This document shows positions 1 through 6,404 of a DNA stretch of 11,827 nt, piece after piece. Every line of letters starts with the position of its first letter. Positions within the stretch are counted from its first letter, which is position 1. The notes beneath the pieces are model-generated. The model did not search any database. It was not told where the DNA came from and saw nothing but the letters and a program-made list of their open reading frames with translations. A program made the translations under genes and the position numbers. Where the stretch lies: the NCBI GenBank assembly GCA_945877725.1, contig CAMDXR010000068.1:1-11827 (forward strand), written 5' to 3'. Origin of the DNA: Limnohabitans sp. Rim8. Its GTDB lineage: Bacteria; Pseudomonadota; Gammaproteobacteria; Burkholderiales; Burkholderiaceae_C.

Positions 1-756
1 GACATGCAGGCCCGCTTGCAGTTGGAATCCCCCACCCCGCGTGCCCCGACCGACATGGTGCAGGCCATGCTGGCGGGGCGGGCCCGGGTGTTGTCGCAAA
101 ACGGCGTGGAGGCTTTACGGGCCTGGACGCAAAATAACCTGACCACTTCAGCGCAGGCCACACCGGCACAAAAAGCAGGCGCTTTGTATGCGGCCACGCT
201 GGCCCATTTGCAACTGCGCGATACCGTGGCGGCCGAACGCACTTGGCAGGCGCTGTCTCAAGTGCCCGCCGCAACGCCTGAAGCCCATCGCTTGGTGACC
301 CTGTTGCGGGCCGAAGTGGCCGCCAAACAAGAGCGCTTTGACGTGGTCTTGCAACTCTTGATGCCGGAAGGCTCTGGCCCATTAAAGCGCCCGGAGTTGA
401 TGGCCGCAGCCCAAGCGGTGCTGCGCTTGCCGCACCCACCCGCGCACCCGGCCAGCAGCCAACTGACGCAACAACTGCGTGACCAAGTGGCGCTGGCGCC
501 GCACGATGCGCAAGCCTGGAACACCTTGGCCAGTCTGCTGGCTTTACAAGGCCAGCCGCTGCTGTCGTTGCGCGCCGAGGGTGAGGCCCAAATGGCACGC
601 ATGGACTGGACGGGCGCAGTGGATCGGTTCAGGGCTGCGCAAGACTGGGCCAAAAACAAACGATTGCAGCCAGGAGACCAAATTGAGGCCGCCATTGTGG
701 ACACCCGTCTGCGTCAGGCACAGGCGCTGCTGCGAGAGATGCAACTGGAGCGCTGA
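1..756 (+). CDS. M48-family metalloprotease, C-terminal TPR part (5' truncated)
   Basis: The reading frame is open from the first base of the window to the TGA at 754-756, so only the last 251 residues are visible. The start of the visible part (DMQARLQ, shortly before a proline-rich stretch) resembles the point where the peptidase domain of BepA/YfgC-like M48 proteases ends. The rest is helical and Ala/Leu/Gln-rich, like the TPR-type tail of that family (repeat-like segments near visible residues 55-125 and 165-245). BepA-type proteins are periplasmic zinc proteases and chaperones for outer-membrane protein assembly. The HExxH zinc site and the signal peptide would lie upstream, outside the window, so the protease assignment rests on the tail alone. 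A different TPR protein is possible. Confidence 0.6.
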   Translation, partial: DMQARLQLESPTPRAPTDMVQAMLAGRARVLSQNGVEALRAWTQNNLTTSAQATPAQKAGALYAATLAHLQLRDTVAAERTWQALSQVPAATPEAHRLVTLLRAEVAAKQERFDVVLQLLMPEGSGPLKRPELMAAAQAVLRLPHPPAHPASSQLTQQLRDQVALAPHDAQAWNTLASLLALQGQPLLSLRAEGEAQMARMDWTGAVDRFRAAQDWAKNKRLQPGDQIEAAIVDTRLRQAQALLREMQLER

Positions 757-803
757 TCTGAGGGCATTCATCCCGCGACAGGCTTTTCAGCCAGGCCAGG
801 CGC

Positions 804-809
804 TATGAT
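804..809 (+). promoter_or_regulatory. Candidate -10 box for the DUF3717-DUF1289 gene
   Basis: TATGAT (5 of 6 matches to the sigma-70 -10 consensus) ends 23 bases before the ATG at 833, inside the 76-base gap after the TPR gene. No convincing -35 hexamer lies 16-18 bases upstream, so this is only a weak candidate. Read-through from the upstream gene is the alternative. Confidence 0.25.
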
Positions 810-832
810 CGCCCTCCTTGTAAGTACACACC

Positions 833-1300
833 ATGGCCGGAATCCACATCACCGACATCGAAGCCGCCATTAACCACTGGCGCATCAAAAACCCCTCCCC
901 CGACGGCGTCACACTGCCCCGTGAACTTCGGGCTTTGGCCGAGGTGTATGCCTTGATGGTTTATTACAAGCACGATTTGGCCGACGAATTCACCCTGCCC
1001 CTGGCCGCCGCAGAGGCCTGGCAAGACTGGTATGCCAGCACGCCCGACACCCCTTGCATTGCCATTTGCTCCACCAGTCAGGGCGACGAGACTTGCAAGG
1101 GCTGTGGCCGCAGTTTTGAAGAGGTGCAGCTTTGGACCGAGATGACCCCCGGTGAAAAACGCGCCATCTGGCATCGCATCACGGTAGAGGGCAACTCTTG
1201 GCGATTCAACCGATATGCCGAACGCGCCGCCGAAAACCGGCAGTGGGCCAAAGTGGCTGCCCAAGCACAAACGTCCCTGGATTTGAAGCCCGCCGATTGA
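833..1300 (+). CDS. DUF3717-DUF1289 two-domain protein with four-cysteine metal site
   Basis: This 155-residue protein has two parts. Residues 1 to about 70 match the small DUF3717 type (start IHITDIEAAINHWR, then a conserved segment around PSPDGVTLP). Residues 72 to about 125 match DUF1289, the YdhL-like family annotated as putative Fe-S proteins. The four cysteines of that family are present at 75, 79, 88 and 91 (CxxxC, eight residues, CxxC), followed by the typical WTEMTPGEKRAIW segment. No signal peptide is visible, so it should be cytosolic. Its function is unknown; the cysteines suggest a bound zinc ion or Fe-S cluster. The ATG at 833 is chosen because the family motif begins at residue 4. 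The Shine-Dalgarno sequence upstream is poor. It runs convergent to yaeQ, 51 bases apart. Confidence 0.85.
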   Translation: MAGIHITDIEAAINHWRIKNPSPDGVTLPRELRALAEVYALMVYYKHDLADEFTLPLAAAEAWQDWYASTPDTPCIAICSTSQGDETCKGCGRSFEEVQLWTEMTPGEKRAIWHRITVEGNSWRFNRYAERAAENRQWAKVAAQAQTSLDLKPAD

Positions 1301-1306
1301 AGGATG

Positions 1307-1358
1307 ACCCCCGGGGGTGCTTTGATAGCTTCGCTCCGGCCGTGGGGGTTCTTATTTC
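1307..1358 (+). terminator. Possible intrinsic terminator between convergent genes
   Basis: ACCCCC (1307-1312) can pair with GGGGGT (1344-1349), and a T-rich stretch (TTCTTATTT) follows. The same ACCCCC can instead pair with GGGGGT at 1313-1318, giving a loop-less 12-base palindrome. The T-rich side faces the + strand, so it best serves the DUF3717-DUF1289 gene; it overlaps the last codons of yaeQ. The long loop (31 bases) lowers confidence. Confidence 0.4.
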
Positions 1359-1912
1359 CAGCGAATCAGCTCAATGTGGACGCTGCCTTTGTCGCTGCTG
1401 AAGGTCACGCTGCCTTCTTGTACGGTGGCTTGTAATTGCATGCTGCGTTCGGCCAGTTTGGCCAGTTCTTGCGAGCCCTCGGTGGGCACGCGCCAGACTT
1501 GCAATTTGTCCAGCCGGGTGAGCTTGGTCTCGATGCCCTTCCACCAAACTTCAGCGGCGTGGTTGAAGCAATACAACAGCACTTCATCGGCCTTTTGGCA
1601 GGCTTTCATGATGGGTTTGTCTTCGGGTTGCCCCACTTCGATCCACATGCGGGTGCGGCCCGTGAAGTCGCGCAAGCTGCAATCGGGGTCATCAGGGTCT
1701 GACAATCCCGCGCCAAAAGCCAGTTTGCCGTCGCCGTTGCACACGGCTTGCAGTTTGTAGGCATTGATGGCCAGCGCCAGCAGCCGGATCATCATGCGTT
1801 CATCGGTCTCGCTGGGGTGGCGGGCCAAGGTCAGCTGGTGGTCCTCGTAATAACTGTGGTCAATGTCGGCGATCGACAAGTTGGTTTTGTAGATGGTGGA
1901 TTTGAGGGCCAT
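1352..1912 (-). CDS. yaeQ: YaeQ family protein
   Basis: This 186-residue protein matches the YaeQ family over its whole length. It starts with MALKSTIYKTNLSIADIDHSYY, near-invariant in the family, contains RHPSETDERMMIRLLA (about 31-46), and ends with VHIELIRWK-like strands. YaeQ proteins have a restriction-endonuclease-like PD-(D/E)XK core. The candidate acidic residues are in the DPDDPD region (72-77) and the WIEVGQPED segment (E92), followed by a lysine-containing helix (K103, K107). No activity is established for the family; an early link to RfaH suppression in Salmonella is uncertain. The ATG follows the TGA of the upstream ATPase gene with one base between them, so the two are almost surely cotranscribed and translationally coupled. 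Cytosolic; no signal or membrane segment is seen. Confidence 0.93.
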   Translation of the reverse strand: MALKSTIYKTNLSIADIDHSYYEDHQLTLARHPSETDERMMIRLLALAINAYKLQAVCNGDGKLAFGAGLSDPDDPDCSLRDFTGRTRMWIEVGQPEDKPIMKACQKADEVLLYCFNHAAEVWWKGIETKLTRLDKLQVWRVPTEGSQELAKLAERSMQLQATVQEGSVTFSSDKGSVHIELIRWK

Positions 1913-1913
1913 G

Positions 1914-3080
1914 TCAGTCTTTTCGGGCCAGCATTCTCCAGCTCAGCAGCTGAACGCCGCTGCGCACGAAAGAAGCTTCGCCGCCATAAATAAGTAAAGG
2001 GGTGGTGGTTTCAGTGCGCGCCATGCGGGTCGAGCGAAGCCCGGCCCGAACGTAGTCACTGGTGGGGGTTTGCCCGGATTTGATCTCGACGGTTTGCACC
2101 TGGCCCGTGCCGGTTTCATACATCAGGTCGGCTTCCAGGCCGTTGTTGTCGCGCCAGAAGAAAAGGTCTGAGGCTTGCCCGTGGTTGCTGCGGTTTTTCA
2201 GGTATTCGGTCACCACCCAGGTCTCAAACAACGCGCCACGCGCCGGATGCAAAGCGAGTTGTTCGGGGCTGCGTATGCCCAGTAGCCAGCAAGCCAGTCC
2301 GGTGTCCACAAAATACAATTTGGGCGATTTGATCAAGCGCTTGCCGAAGTTGCGGTGGTAGGGGGCCAGCAAGTGCACCACATCGCTGGATTCAAGGACC
2401 GACAGCCAAGCCCTTGCGGTGGTGTGGGTGATGCCAGCCTCTCCTGCCAGGTTGCTGAGATTGAGTAATTGCCCGGTTCTGCCCGCGCACAAGCGGACAA
2501 AACGCTGAAACGTAGCCAAGTCTTGCACCTGCAAAATCTGGCGTACATCGCGCTCCAGGTAGGTGGTGATGTAACTGGCAAACCAGTCCCCCGGTTCAAC
2601 AGACGGGTTGATGTGCAATGCTGGGTAACTGCCCCGCCACAACACCTCGTCCAAGGCACAACTGCCACCCACGCTGTCACCCAACTCGGCCGCCGAAAGG
2701 GGCAACAAACGGCACATGGCCACACGCCCGGCCAGCGACTGGGTGACCCCCGCCAACAAGCCGAATTGTTGCGACCCCGTCAGCACAAAGCGGCCAGGCT
2801 TGCGGTCTTCGTCGACCAGGCCCTGTAAGTGCGAGAAAAGATCGGGCCAGCGTTGGGCTTCGTCAAAGATGGCCCCTTGCGCAAACCGACTTAAAAAGCC
2901 TCGCGGGTCTTCGGTGGCAAATGCACGCTCCACCGGGTCTTCAAGAGAAACATAGGGCTTGTCCGGAAAAACATGCCGCGCCAAAGTGGTTTTGCCCGAT
3001 TGCCGGGGTCCGGTGACGGCCAGCACCGGAAAAGACCGGGCCAGTCGGTGCAAAGTCGCGGTGATTTGACGCTCAATCAT
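1914..3080 (-). CDS. AAA_14/DUF4143 family ATPase
   Basis: This 388-residue protein has the standard two-part build of the family. The N-terminal AAA_14 ATPase has Walker A GPRQSGKTT (24-32), Walker B AIFDEAQ (70-76) and a sensor-like LTGSQQ (100-105). The C-terminal DUF4143 part (about 175-385) ends in a nuclease-like signature: GLEADLM (E316, D318) followed by VEIKSG (E332, K334), the pattern of a PD-(D/E)XK fold. These ATPases are widespread, often patchily distributed, and mostly without known function; proposals range from DNA transactions to defence. The start at 3080 fits the family (MIERQI, about 20 residues before Walker A), and the length is usual. It has its own promoter candidate immediately upstream and is coupled to yaeQ downstream. 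All core motifs are intact. Confidence 0.9.
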   Translation of the reverse strand: MIERQITATLHRLARSFPVLAVTGPRQSGKTTLARHVFPDKPYVSLEDPVERAFATEDPRGFLSRFAQGAIFDEAQRWPDLFSHLQGLVDEDRKPGRFVLTGSQQFGLLAGVTQSLAGRVAMCRLLPLSAAELGDSVGGSCALDEVLWRGSYPALHINPSVEPGDWFASYITTYLERDVRQILQVQDLATFQRFVRLCAGRTGQLLNLSNLAGEAGITHTTARAWLSVLESSDVVHLLAPYHRNFGKRLIKSPKLYFVDTGLACWLLGIRSPEQLALHPARGALFETWVVTEYLKNRSNHGQASDLFFWRDNNGLEADLMYETGTGQVQTVEIKSGQTPTSDYVRAGLRSTRMARTETTTPLLIYGGEASFVRSGVQLLSWRMLARKD

Positions 3081-3087
3081 GGGCGCA

Positions 3088-3128
3088 TTTTATACAGATT
3101 GAAAAACAGATCTTCAAATTGTATAAAA
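3088..3128. promoter_or_regulatory. Inverted repeat carrying overlapping divergent promoters
   Basis: TTTTATACAGATTGAA (3088-3103) and TTCAAATTGTATAAAA (3113-3128) are inverted copies (14 of 16 positions) around a 9-base centre. On the - strand the repeat contains TTGAAG (3117-3112), a 17-base spacer and TATAAA (3094-3089), a good sigma-70 promoter for the ATPase-yaeQ operon. On the + strand it contains TTGAAA (3099-3104), also a 17-base spacer, and TATAAA (3122-3127). The - strand start site would fall only a few bases before the ATG at 3080. There is no Shine-Dalgarno sequence there, so the ATPase mRNA may be leaderless. The symmetry would also suit a dimeric repressor. Confidence 0.6.
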
Positions 3129-3148
3129 ATGACCGCGTCTTGCGCGCA

Positions 3149-3169
3149 CAGACCGCCCTAAGCGGCCTG
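3149..3169 (-). terminator. Hairpin downstream of purB (weak terminator)
   Basis: CAGGCCGC and GCGGTCTG (- strand) form an 8-pair stem with one G-U pair and a 5-base loop, beginning 10 bases after the purB stop. No T-run follows directly; the nearest (ATTTTTATA) is about 20 bases farther on, inside the ATPase promoter. It may slow or end purB transcription, but it is not a classic terminator. Confidence 0.35.
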
Positions 3170-3179
3170 CACGGGCGCA

Positions 3180-4580
3180 TCAAACGCGGCGGGCCAATTC
3201 GGCGGCTTTGCCAATGTAGCTGCCGGGCGTCATGGCCAGCAAACGGTCTTTGTCGGCCTGCGGTATCTCCAGGGCCTGAATCAGGTCATGCAGATCGGCC
3301 GCCGTCACGCTTTTGCCGCGTGTGACTTCTTTCAGCTTTTCGTAGGCCCCTTGCACGCCATAGCGGCGCATCACGGTCTGGATCGGCTCGGCCAGCACTT
3401 CCCAAGCGGCGTCCAAGTCGGAGGCCAAAGCTTCTTGGTTCAACTCAAGCTTGTTCAGGCCTGTCAGCAGCGATGCATAGGCCAAGGTGGTGTAGCCCAT
3501 GGCCACGCCCATGTTGCGCAGCACGGTGGAGTCGGTCAGGTCGCGTTGCCACCGGCTGATGGGCAGCTTTTCTGACAGATGTTTGAGTACGGCATTGGCC
3601 AGGCCTAGGTTGCCCTCGGCGTTTTCAAAGTCAATCGGGTTGACCTTGTGCGGAATGGTGGACGAACCAATCTCGCCTGCCCGCAGGCGCTGTTTGAAGT
3701 AGCCCAAACTCACATAGCCCCAAATGTCACGCGACAAATCAATCAAAACGGTATTGGCACGGGCCACGGCATCAAACAATTCGGCCATGTAGTCGTGTGG
3801 CTCAATCTGGATGCTGTAGGGCTGAAACGTCAAGCCCAGACCCCATTGGCTGCCCTGGGTTTCGTTCAACTCGGGGGTTTCAACCACTTTTTGAGCAAAG
3901 GCCTCCCAGTCAAACCCGGGCCAGGCCGACAGGTGCGCGTTGTAGTTGCCCACGGCCCCATTCATCTTGCCCAGCAATTTGACAGCGGCAATTTTCTCGC
4001 GGCAACCATTCAGGCGCATGACCACGTTGGCGAATTCCTTGCCCACGGTGGTCGGGCTGGCCGTCTGGCCGTGTGTGCGACTGAGCATGGGCACATCAGC
4101 GTAGGTGTGCGCCATGTCGCGCAGTTTGGCGATCAGGCCATCCAGGCCGGGCAAGATCACCTGGGCACGCGCGCCCTTGAGCTGCAAGGCATGGCTGGTG
4201 TTGTTGATGTCTTCGCTGGTGCAGGCAAAGTGCACGAACTCGCCCACTTTTTCCAGCTCGGGGCGGTCTTTGAACTTGGACTTGATCCAGTACTCCACGG
4301 CTTTCACATCGTGGTTGGTGACCTTTTCAAACTCTTTGATGGCCATGGCGTCGGCCTCGGAAAAGTGCTTCACCAAACCCGTCAGGTAACTGCGTGCGCC
4401 GTTGGTCAGGGGCTTGAATTCTTCGAAACCTGCGTCTGACAAGGCAATGAACCAAGCGATTTCGACCTGTACGCGTCGGTGCATATAACCCTGCTCGCTC
4501 ATCAGGGGGCGCAGGGCATTGAGTTTGCTGGCGTAACGGCCATCCAGCGGCGATAGGGCGGAAATAGGGGAAAAATTCAT
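3180..4580 (-). CDS. purB: Adenylosuccinate lyase
   Basis: PurB catalyses two purine steps: SAICAR to AICAR plus fumarate, and adenylosuccinate to AMP plus fumarate. It acts as a cytosolic homotetramer. With the ATG at 4580 the protein has 466 residues, the usual size of the E. coli-type enzyme, and starts MNFSPISALSPLDGRY as the family does. The reading frame continues upstream to a GTG at 4610, but those ten residues are not family-like. Visible motifs are TSEDINN (121-127), the catalytic-histidine segment SRTHGQT (H170), and the fumarase/lyase signature GSSTIPHKVNPIDFEN (305-320) with the flexible-loop serines S306/S307. All catalytic motifs are intact. It is divergent from the GST gene; no Shine-Dalgarno sequence is obvious. 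Confidence 0.97.
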   Translation of the reverse strand: MNFSPISALSPLDGRYASKLNALRPLMSEQGYMHRRVQVEIAWFIALSDAGFEEFKPLTNGARSYLTGLVKHFSEADAMAIKEFEKVTNHDVKAVEYWIKSKFKDRPELEKVGEFVHFACTSEDINNTSHALQLKGARAQVILPGLDGLIAKLRDMAHTYADVPMLSRTHGQTASPTTVGKEFANVVMRLNGCREKIAAVKLLGKMNGAVGNYNAHLSAWPGFDWEAFAQKVVETPELNETQGSQWGLGLTFQPYSIQIEPHDYMAELFDAVARANTVLIDLSRDIWGYVSLGYFKQRLRAGEIGSSTIPHKVNPIDFENAEGNLGLANAVLKHLSEKLPISRWQRDLTDSTVLRNMGVAMGYTTLAYASLLTGLNKLELNQEALASDLDAAWEVLAEPIQTVMRRYGVQGAYEKLKEVTRGKSVTAADLHDLIQALEIPQADKDRLLAMTPGSYIGKAAELARRV

Positions 4581-4699
4581 CCATTGATTGTAATTCCCGA
4601 CGCCGGACACCCAAATTGAGCACCTTACGTGAGAGTGTCAGTCAACTTGCAGCCTGAGCCTCTAGAATCTCCTATCACTTATCACTAGCACCGTTCAAC
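4581..4699. promoter_or_regulatory. Divergent purB / GST upstream region
   Basis: This 119-base gap must hold the start signals of both divergent genes. On the + strand TAGAAT (4663-4668, 5 of 6) is a possible -10 box for the GST, without a clear -35. On the - strand TTGACT (4645-4640, 5 of 6) is a possible -35 box for purB, but no good -10 box lies 16-18 bases farther. A tandem heptamer, TATCACT twice (4673-4686), sits just upstream of the GST start. I find no recognisable regulator site such as a PurR box. Confidence 0.35.
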
Positions 4700-5314
4700 A
4701 TGAAACTCATCGGCTCCGTCACCAGTCCTTATGTTCGCAAGGTGCGCATTGTCATGGCCGAGAAAAAATTGGACTACCAGTTTGTATCTGAGGACGTTTG
4801 GTCTGCTGAAACCAGCATTCACGCCTCGAACCCACTGGGCAAAGTGCCTTGTTTGGTCATGGAGGGCGGCGAAGCGGTGTTTGACTCGCGGGTGATCGTG
4901 GAATATCTGGACACTTTGTCCCCCGTGGGCAAGTTGATACCCGGTGCGGGGCGCGAACGCGCTGAAGTCAAAACCTGGGAAGCCCTGGGCGATGGCCTGC
5001 TAGATGCCGCCTTGTTGGCACGCATGGAGGCGGTATGGACCGGCCGTCAGGACAGCCAGCGCAGCCAAGCGTGGATTGACCGCCAACTGGACAAAATTCA
5101 ACATGCACTGAATGCCATGAGCCAAGGTCTGGGCGACAAACCCTATTGCTCCGGCATTCATTTGAGCCTTTCGGACATCGCCGTGGGTTGCGCTGTGGGC
5201 TATCTGGATTTCAGGTTTCCGCAGATCGACTGGCGCACACCCCATCCGAACCTGCACAAGCTGTACGACAAACTGTCGCTGCGCCAAAGCTTTGCAGACA
5301 GCTTGCCCGCCTGA
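4700..5314 (+). CDS. Glutathione S-transferase family protein (YibF-like)
   Basis: This 204-residue protein has the two-domain GST layout. The N-terminal thioredoxin-like domain (1 to about 75) starts MKLIGSVTSPYVRKVRIVM. Its TSPYVRK segment (Ser9, Pro10) is where the catalytic residue lies in beta/YibF-like GSTs; GKVPCLV (48-54) holds the cis-proline P50; and the glutathione-binding DSRVIVEYLD is at 62-71. The all-helical C-terminal domain follows, with LSLSDIAVGCAVGYLDFRF (about 155-175) as the typical N-capping/Asp motif. YibF-type proteins bind glutathione but their substrates are unknown. It is cytosolic and probably monocistronic. It ends 24 bases before the convergent NTF2-like gene, and no strong terminator is seen between them. 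Confidence 0.92.
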   Translation: MKLIGSVTSPYVRKVRIVMAEKKLDYQFVSEDVWSAETSIHASNPLGKVPCLVMEGGEAVFDSRVIVEYLDTLSPVGKLIPGAGRERAEVKTWEALGDGLLDAALLARMEAVWTGRQDSQRSQAWIDRQLDKIQHALNAMSQGLGDKPYCSGIHLSLSDIAVGCAVGYLDFRFPQIDWRTPHPNLHKLYDKLSLRQSFADSLPA

Positions 5315-5338
5315 GCCCGCCTCAAAGGGCAAGTTAAC

Positions 5339-5773
5339 TCATTGGTTGGCGCGCTTTTTAAGCCAGCGCATCACGCCGCCCAACACGGGCAACTTTTCGT
5401 ACAGCTCTTCAGCAGCGTCCCAATAATCGCGGTGCAGCGTCGCCAAGCCTTGTTCATTGAACACCACATGGCTACCTCCGCGCACGGTTTGCAGCGTGGT
5501 GGTGTCAAAACGCTTGAACCGAAAGCGGAATTCCCAAGTCAAAAAGGCCTGCTGCCCATCCACCAACTGCCCAGTGATGACGAAGTGCGGCTGCTCCAAC
5601 GCCACATACATGTGCCGAAAAATGCGCTCAATCTCAGGCAAGCCCTGGACTTCGTTAAACGGGTCTTTAAAGCGCGCTTGGGCATCGTAAATCGTGGGCA
5701 ATTGCGACACGCTTTGGGGCGACAAAGTTTCAAAAAAAGTAGCCAAATTCTGGGTAGCTTGTCGCGTGTTCAT
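5339..5773 (-). CDS. NTF2-like (SnoaL-like) protein
   Basis: This 144-residue protein looks like a small cone-shaped NTF2-like fold protein. An N-terminal helix is followed by YDAQARFKDPFNEVQG (29-44; family signature around ARFKDPFN), then IERIFRHMYVAL and alternating beta strands (HFVITGQLVDGQQAFLTWEFRF, about 63-84), and a C-terminal helix. Such proteins may be enzymes or binding proteins; no catalytic residue can be named here. This subtype is commonly found next to the SDR/DUF3833/MFS/Cfa gene set under RpoE/ChrR-type control. In this window it lies on the same strand downstream of the SDR, separated by the REP-like array. GGAA about 9 bases before the ATG is a plausible Shine-Dalgarno sequence, and the upstream region (5786-5806) is AT-rich. 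Cytosolic, with no signal peptide. Confidence 0.8.
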   Translation of the reverse strand: MNTRQATQNLATFFETLSPQSVSQLPTIYDAQARFKDPFNEVQGLPEIERIFRHMYVALEQPHFVITGQLVDGQQAFLTWEFRFRFKRFDTTTLQTVRGGSHVVFNEQGLATLHRDYWDAAEELYEKLPVLGGVMRWLKKRANQ

Positions 5774-5852
5774 GTTGAATCATTCCGATATAAAAAATTA
5801 ATAAATCCCGAAGGCACAAAAGGCTGGTCCAAGTGGGCGCGAGCCCCTTTAG

Positions 5853-6035
5853 AAATCTCAGCCCTTAGCGGGTCTTCGTAGGAGCGAGCCCTTTTAGAAA
5901 TCGCAGCCCTTAGCGGGTCTTCGTAGGAGCGAGCCCCTGCTCGCGAATGTTGGCACAAGACAACGCCTCTTTCAAACCTCCAGCCTCATCCACCATTCGG
6001 CCGCAGGGGCGACCTCCCACGGGAACAACACCATT
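5853..6035 (+). repeat. Direct repeat, copy A (183 bp)
   Basis: This copy matches 6138-6320 with a constant offset of 285 bases and only about four substitutions in 183 bases; similarity continues more loosely to about 6060. Within the copy a 45-base subunit (CAGCCCTTAGCGGGTCTTCG plus head) occurs twice, starting near 5859 and 5904. Confidence 0.93.
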
Positions 6036-6137
6036 CGGCCGCAGGGCGGGCTCCTACAAATTCAGAGCCGCAAAGGACTCTGGGTTGCAAAGATTCGCCC
6101 GCAGGGGCAGGCTCCTACAAATTCAGGGAGGTCACGA

Positions 6138-6320
6138 AAATCTCAGCCCTTAGCGGGTCTTCGTGGGAGCGAGCTCTTTTAGAAATCGCAGCCCTTAGCG
6201 GGTCTTCGTGGGAGCGAGCCCCTGCTCGCGAATGTTGGCACAAGACAAAGCCTCTTTCAAACCTCCAGCCTCATCCACCATTCGGCCGCAGGGGCGACCT
6301 CCCACGGGAACAACACCATT
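6138..6320 (+). repeat. Direct repeat, copy B (183 bp)
   Basis: This is the second copy of the repeat at 5853-6035. Both REP heads in this copy read GTGGGAGC, where copy A has GTAGGAGC, so the difference either arose twice or was spread by gene conversion. The loose match extends to about 6345. Confidence 0.93.
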
Positions 6321-6404
6321 AGGACGCAGGGGCAGGCTCCTACAAAGACAGGGCCACAAAGATGGGCGCCCGCAGGATGGGCTCCCACAAAGTTAGGGGT
6401 CTTT

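Larger units (their letters stand above)
5834..6389. repeat. REP-like palindromic repeat array
   Basis: This fills the 631-base gap between the NTF2-like and SDR genes. Units share a head GTAGGAGC or GTGGGAGC, then a short stem, a CCCT-type loop and the other stem half. Forward heads occur near 5877, 5922, 6162 and 6207; reverse heads end near 6020, 6058, 6118, 6304, 6344 and 6388. The best forward unit is GCGAGC-CCCT-GCTCGC (5930-5945 and again 6215-6230). Reverse units use different stems around the same loop, for example GGTCGC/GCGGCC with one G-U pair. This resembles the REP elements of Pseudomonas, which are spread by RAYT transposases. No transposase gene is in the window. I see no gene in this stretch. 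Confidence 0.85.

Noticed and set aside
3648..4439. A 263-codon open frame on the + strand inside purB
   Set aside because: It is antisense to the conserved core of purB and its composition looks like reversed coding sequence.
5303..5332. Terminator between the GST and NTF2-like genes
   Set aside because: TTGCCC and GGGCAA can pair, but only over a long loop and with no T-run on either strand.
5770..5958. Small ORF with a repeated RSYEDPLRA peptide
   Set aside because: The peptide repeat simply reflects the 45-base DNA repeat; there is no ribosome binding site and no known family.
5834..6389. CRISPR array
   Set aside because: Units occur in both orientations with uneven spacing, and the spacers themselves are repeated; there are no cas genes nearby.
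5947..6396. Two similar small ORFs on the + strand (5947-6153 and 6208-6396)
   Set aside because: They resemble each other only because they lie in the two copies of the 285-bp duplication; REP units run through them.
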